Source of the DNA: Nevskia soli DSM 19509
GTDB lineage: Bacteria > Pseudomonadota > Gammaproteobacteria > Nevskiales > Nevskiaceae
Length of the DNA stretch: 64,000 nucleotides
Assembly: GCF_000711955.1 (NCBI RefSeq)
Contig: NZ_KL543998.1
Coordinates: forward strand, 1-64,000
Reading direction: 5' to 3'
In this document: in pieces, positions 60,188 through 64,000 of the stretch
How positions within the stretch are numbered: the stretch's first letter is position 1
Layout: each line of letters starts with the position of its first letter
Translations under genes and position numbers: made by a program
Notes under the pieces: generated by a model
The model's database searches: none
What the model was told of the DNA's origin: nothing
Seen by the model: the letters and a program-made list of their open reading frames with translations, nothing else

Positions 60188-60780
60188 GCGCGCAATTCCA
60201 GGCTGCGCACCCCGGCCACGGCGGCCGGCAGGGGCTGGTGGCTGGTGACCAGGGCGGCGCCGCCGCTGCGGCCGTGGGCGTCGAGCAGCTCGGCCAGCAG
60301 CTCGATGCCGGCGTGATCGAGGCCGGCCAGGGGCTCGTCCAGGAACCACCAGGGGCGCGGCAGGGCCAGCAGGCGCGCCAGGGCGGCGCGGCGGCGCTGG
60401 CCGGTGGAAAGGCTGCCGCAGGGGCGATGGCGCTGCGCCTTCAGGCCGACGCGCAGCAGCGCCGGCCCGACGTCCACATCCGCGTGGCCGCCGAGGGCGC
60501 ACCAGAAGCGCAGGTTCTCGTCCGGGCTGAGGGTGGGGTTGAGGGCGTTCTTGTGGCCGAGCCAGTGGCGGTGCTCGGCGTCCGGCTGGCCTTCCAGGCT
60601 GCCGGCGGCGGGCTGGCGCAGGCCGCAGAGGACTTCCAGCAGCGAGGTCTTGCCGGCGCCGTTGCGGCCGCGGATGTGCAGGATCTCGCCCGCCGCGACG
60701 CTGAAGTCCAGGGCCTCGACCACGTTGCGGTCGCCACGGGCGACCGCCAGGTTGCGCACTTGGAGGCTGGGGAGGGACAT
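60184..60780 (-). CDS. ccmA: Haem exporter ATPase CcmA
   Basis: The ATG at 60780 gives 198 aa (an in-frame ATG at 60792 would add MPAL). Walker A is GRNGAGKTSLLE, the ABC signature is LSTGQRRRAALARL, and Walker B is WWFLDEPLAGLD. ATP hydrolysis drives release of holo-CcmE from CcmC. It is the first gene of the nine-gene ccmABCDEFGHI run, so its promoter should lie near 60781-60840, facing the folD promoter. Confidence 0.95.
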   Translation of the reverse strand: MSLPSLQVRNLAVARGDRNVVEALDFSVAAGEILHIRGRNGAGKTSLLEVLCGLRQPAAGSLEGQPDAEHRHWLGHKNALNPTLSPDENLRFWCALGGHADVDVGPALLRVGLKAQRHRPCGSLSTGQRRRAALARLLALPRPWWFLDEPLAGLDHAGIELLAELLDAHGRSGGAALVTSHQPLPAAVAGVRSLELRA

Positions 60781-60873
60781 GAGAGCGGGCATTTTAGGTG
60801 ATTGGCGATGAACTGTTGGTTCCCTGTGGCCGGCGACAGGTAAAATGTGCTTTTAAGGCCGGGAATTGATCGC

Positions 60874-61731
60874 TTGACCGCCCAACTGATTGACGGCAAG
60901 GCCGTTGCCGCCGACGTGCAGACGCGTGTTCGCATCGCCGTGGAAGCGCGTACGGCCGCCGGCAAACGCGCCCCTGCCCTTGCCACCGTACTGGTCGGCG
61001 CCGATCCGGCTTCCGAGATCTACGTGCGCAACAAGCGCCGCAGTTGCGAGGCTGTAGGCATCCGCTCGGTGCCGCAGCATTTCGCCGCGGATGTGAGCCA
61101 GGCCGAGTTGATGGCGGAGATCGACCGCCTCAACGCCGACGAGGGCATCGACGGCATCCTGGTGCAGCTGCCGCTGCCCAAGCACATCGACGCCACCCAG
61201 GTGATCGAGCGCATCCGTCCGGACAAGGACGTCGACGGCTTCCACCCCTACAACCTCGGCCGCCTGGCGCAGCGCCTGCCGGCGCTGCGGCCCTGCACGC
61301 CCTATGGCGTGATCGAGCTGCTCAAGTCCACCGGCGTGGACCTGTACGGCAAGCGCGCCCTGGTGGTCGGCGCCAGCAACCACGTCGGCCGGCCGATGGG
61401 CCTGGAACTGTTGCTGGCGGGCTGCACCACCACCATCGCCCACCGCTTCACGCGCGAACTGGACCAGGAAGTGGCGCGGGCCGAGGTGCTGGTGGTGGCG
61501 GTGGGCAAGCCGGGCTTCGTCCACGGCGACTGGGTGCGCCCCGGCGCGATCGTCATCGATATCGGCATCAATCGCTTGCCGGACGGCAAGCTGTGCGGCG
61601 ACGTCGGCTTCGAGCAGGCGCGCGAGCGCGCCGCCTTCATCACCCCGGTGCCGGGCGGCGTGGGCCCGATGACCGTGGCCATGCTGATGGAAAACACGCT
61701 GGAAGCGGCGCAGCTGCGGGAAAAGGGCTGA
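60874..61731 (+). CDS. folD: Methylenetetrahydrofolate dehydrogenase/cyclohydrolase FolD
   Basis: The TTG at 60874 gives 285 aa starting (M)TAQLIDGKAVAADVQTRV, the family norm. A GTG at 60847 would add nine residues, but a possible -10 box (TAAAAT, 60841-60846) directly precedes it, so a transcript would start after it. YVRNKRRSCEAVGIRS carries the catalytic lysine, VQLPLPKHIDATQVIERI the second conserved block, and VVGASNHVGRPMGLELL the NADP loop. FolD interconverts one-carbon folate forms. It diverges from ccmA. Confidence 0.95.
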   Translation: MTAQLIDGKAVAADVQTRVRIAVEARTAAGKRAPALATVLVGADPASEIYVRNKRRSCEAVGIRSVPQHFAADVSQAELMAEIDRLNADEGIDGILVQLPLPKHIDATQVIERIRPDKDVDGFHPYNLGRLAQRLPALRPCTPYGVIELLKSTGVDLYGKRALVVGASNHVGRPMGLELLLAGCTTTIAHRFTRELDQEVARAEVLVVAVGKPGFVHGDWVRPGAIVIDIGINRLPDGKLCGDVGFEQARERAAFITPVPGGVGPMTVAMLMENTLEAAQLREKG

Positions 61732-61754
61732 GGCCTTCCCGGCCGCCCGATTGA

Positions 61755-63092
61755 TCAGCCGGCGTGTGCGGTCCCGGCGGTGATCAGGCCCTTGAGCAGG
61801 TTGAGCGAGTTGTAGAGCACGAAGTCGCTCACCGCCAGATTGTCGGCCTTCCCGGCTTGCGTATCGCCCGAGGCATCCGGCGCATCCACGGTCGGCGCCG
61901 GCTTGGCCGCGGGCTTCTCGTTGACCAGGCTGCCTTTCAGGTCCGCTTCCCGCACCCGCGCGATGGGCGCATTGACCGGCTCGACCTTCACCGGCTCGAT
62001 GACGATGTCCGGCTTGATCCCCTCGGCCTGGATGGAGCGGCCGCTGGGCGTGTAGTAGCGGGCGATGGTGAGGATCACGGCGCCGCCCTCGTTCAGGGGC
62101 GATACGCTCTGCACCAGGCCCTTGCCGAAGGTGGTGCTGCCGACCACCACGGCGCGCCGCTGGTCCTGCAGCGCGCCGGCGACGATCTCGGCGGCCGAGG
62201 CGGTGCCGCCGTTGACCATGGCTACCAGTGGCCTGCCCTTGAGCAGGTCGCCGGAGCTGGCGTCGTACTCGTGGTTGGCGCCCGGCGCGCGACCGCGCTG
62301 CAATACGATCTGGCCGCGTTCGAGGAAGGCATCGCTGACCTTGACCGCGGAGGTGACCACGCCGCCGGGGTTGTTGCGCAGGTCGAGGATCAGGCCATGC
62401 AGGTCGCCGCCGGCCTGTTGCTGCAGCTTGTTCAGTTCGTCGGTGAAGGCATCGCCGGTATCGGCGGAGAAATTGGTGATGCGCAGGTAGCCGATGCCCG
62501 GCTCCAGCATCTTCGAGCGCACGCTGGCCACCTTGACCACTTCGCGCGTCAGCTCCAGCACCGAGGTGGTGGCGGCGCCGACGTGCAGTACACCCAGTTT
62601 GATTCGGGTGCCCTTGGTGCCGCGCATGCGGTCGACGGCCTCCTTGAGCTTGAGGCCGGTGGTCGGCTGGCCGTCGATGAGGGTGATGATGTCGCCCGAC
62701 TGGATGCCGGCCGCTGCCGCGGGCGTGTGGTCCATGGCCGAGACCACGCGCAGGAAACCGTTGCGCATCTCCACTTCGATGCCGATGCCGGCGTACTTGC
62801 CGGAGGTGTTGACGTTCCAGTCGGCGAATTCCTTCTTGTCGAGGTAGCGCGAGTGCGGCTCGAGGCCGTCGACCATGCCGCGCAAGGCGTTTTCCATCAG
62901 CTTGTCGGGCGATACCGGCTCGACGTAGCGTTTACCGATGATATCGATCGCCTGGGTGAAGGAGCGCAGCTCGCCCAGCGGCAGCGGCTCGACCGGGCCG
63001 GAGCCGCCGACAGCGCGTCGGGCCAGGGGGAAGCTGGCGCCGATGACGGCACCGCAAGCCAGCGCAAGCACGATCCGCCTGGAAACACTCAT
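61755..63092 (-). CDS. S41-family C-terminal processing protease (CtpA-like)
   Basis: The ATG at 63092 gives 445 aa with a signal or anchor (RRIVLALACGAVIGASFPLA). A PDZ domain with GIQSGDIITLIDGQPTTGL lies at about 95-170. The S41 core has LRITNFSADTG, LDLRNNPGGVVTSAVKVSD, the catalytic serine in VNGGTASAAEIVAGALQD and the lysine in FGKGLVQSV. It degrades or processes envelope proteins in the periplasm. A Pro/Ala/Lys linker and a helical segment end the protein. It converges with folD. Confidence 0.93.
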   Translation of the reverse strand: MSVSRRIVLALACGAVIGASFPLARRAVGGSGPVEPLPLGELRSFTQAIDIIGKRYVEPVSPDKLMENALRGMVDGLEPHSRYLDKKEFADWNVNTSGKYAGIGIEVEMRNGFLRVVSAMDHTPAAAAGIQSGDIITLIDGQPTTGLKLKEAVDRMRGTKGTRIKLGVLHVGAATTSVLELTREVVKVASVRSKMLEPGIGYLRITNFSADTGDAFTDELNKLQQQAGGDLHGLILDLRNNPGGVVTSAVKVSDAFLERGQIVLQRGRAPGANHEYDASSGDLLKGRPLVAMVNGGTASAAEIVAGALQDQRRAVVVGSTTFGKGLVQSVSPLNEGGAVILTIARYYTPSGRSIQAEGIKPDIVIEPVKVEPVNAPIARVREADLKGSLVNEKPAAKPAPTVDAPDASGDTQAGKADNLAVSDFVLYNSLNLLKGLITAGTAHAG

Positions 63093-63307
63093 CAGATGCC
63101 TTTGGAGCCGCCCCGGGGGCGCCGAAGCGGCGCCGCAAGCGCAGCGTGACATATGTGTGGCGGCGTTGCAGCCCCGGCGTCGGGGATGCCCGGGTGCAGC
63201 GGCGGCAATCGCGCGCGGCCTGGCTCGTAATGGATATTGTTGTGGCGCTGCCGAAGCCGACTGTTTAGAGTTCCTGTGCAGGCAATTCAAAGGATATTCA
63301 AATTACC

Positions 63308-64000
63308 ATGAGCCGCACTCCCACCCCCGTCGCGCCCTCTCCCTTCTATAGCGGGGAGCATGAAGCGTTCCGTACCCAGCTGCGGCGTTTCGTCGAACGC
63401 GAGGTGGTGCCGTACATCGATCAATGGGAGGCTGCCGGCGAACTGCCGCGCGAACTGCACCGCAAGGCGGCGGAGGCGGGGGTGCTGGGCATCGGCTTTC
63501 CGGAAGCCTATGGCGGCATCGAGGTGCCGGACTCGTTCTATGGCGTGGTGCTGACCGAGGAACTGGCGCGGGCCGGCTCCGGCGGCCTCATCGCCAGCCT
63601 GATGAGCCACGGCATCGCCAGCCCGCCGGTGATGCATGCCGGGACGCCGGAGCAGAAGGAGCGCTTCCTCGCGCCGGTGCTGGCCGGCGAGAAGATCGCG
63701 GCCCTGGCCATCACCGAACCGGGCGGCGGCTCCGATGTGGCCAACCTGCGCACCACGGCGCTACGCGACGGCGACCACTACGTGGTCAACGGCTCCAAGA
63801 CCTTCATCACCTCCGGCATGCGCGCCGACCTGCTCACCGTGGCGGTGCGCACCGGCGAGGCCGGGCTGGGCGGCGTGTCGCTGCTGGTGGTGGAAGCCAG
63901 CACGCCCGGGTTCACCCGCAGCAAGCTGGACAAGATGGGCTGGTGGTGCTCGGACACCGCCACGCTCTACTTCGACGATTGCCGGGTGCCGGTGGCCAAC
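63308..64000 (+). CDS. Acyl-CoA dehydrogenase, N-terminal part (runs off the window)
   Basis: The frame from ATG 63308 is open for 231 codons to the edge. FYSGEHEAFRTQLRRFVERE is the N-terminal helical domain start, and LAITEPGGGSDVANLRTTAL is the acyl-CoA dehydrogenase signature 1. NGSKTFITSGMRADLLTVAV and the strand with CSDTATLYFDDCRVPVAN complete the middle FAD-binding domain. The catalytic glutamate region is beyond the edge. It oxidises acyl-CoA to enoyl-CoA; chain length unknown. Confidence 0.93.
   Translation, partial: MSRTPTPVAPSPFYSGEHEAFRTQLRRFVEREVVPYIDQWEAAGELPRELHRKAAEAGVLGIGFPEAYGGIEVPDSFYGVVLTEELARAGSGGLIASLMSHGIASPPVMHAGTPEQKERFLAPVLAGEKIAALAITEPGGGSDVANLRTTALRDGDHYVVNGSKTFITSGMRADLLTVAVRTGEAGLGGVSLLVVEASTPGFTRSKLDKMGWWCSDTATLYFDDCRVPVAN

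Overview
The window is a chromosomal segment of a GC-rich gammaproteobacterium. The gene set (tol-pal with queE/queC, ruvABC-yebC, lpxH, rsmJ, a complete ccmABCDEFGHI run, sucAB) fits that class. The mix with a MpaB-type oxygenase, a ferritin-like metal hydrolase and acyl-CoA/MaoC enzymes recalls Nevskiales/Solimonadaceae-like bacteria, but the genus is a guess.

Layout. 1-68: start of an IS630-like transposase, cut by the window edge. 181-11407: surface-polysaccharide locus (SAM methyltransferase, several glycosyltransferases, HAD protein, LTA-synthase-like sulfatase, KpsS-like protein); the part up to about 8.3 kb is visibly more AT-rich than the rest. 11408-12307: about 900 bp without a convincing gene. 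12308-19887: housekeeping genes (dusA, a cyclophilin lipoprotein, lpxH, two tandem thioesterases, an SCP2 protein, rsmJ, a SixA-like phosphatase, small DUF proteins, yajD). 20132-20991: a sulfatase/LTA-synthase-like gene broken by a large internal deletion. 21036-31190: tRNA-Lys, queC, queE, cpoB, pal, tolB, tolA, tolR, tolQ, ybgC, ruvB, ruvA, ruvC and yebC, all on the minus strand. 31367-51338: lpdA, sucB and sucA in canonical order on the minus strand, but with about 14 kb of unrelated genes between sucB and lpdA. 51494-64000: galU, a MaoC-like hydratase, the ccm operon, folD, a ctpA-type protease and the start of an acyl-CoA dehydrogenase.

The most interesting part is the AT-richer island at 40.3-45.5 kb. 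It holds a C5 cytosine methyltransferase, a receiver-like protein whose helical C-terminal half carries an R-x4-H (HEPN-like) motif, a protein with two GHKL ATPase domains (Hsp90/MORC-like at the N-terminus, histidine-kinase-like at the C-terminus), and a Vsr-family nuclease, with a small unknown ORF beside them. No ordinary restriction endonuclease is present. I read it as a candidate modification-based defence cassette in which a kinase/receiver pair or the Vsr-like nuclease is the effector arm. That is inference from domains and synteny and has not been tested. Intergenic DNA on both sides of the island holds unusual arrays with CATG recurring every 9 bp. The window also carries several families of dispersed hairpin repeats; one copy supplies the start codon of ccmH.
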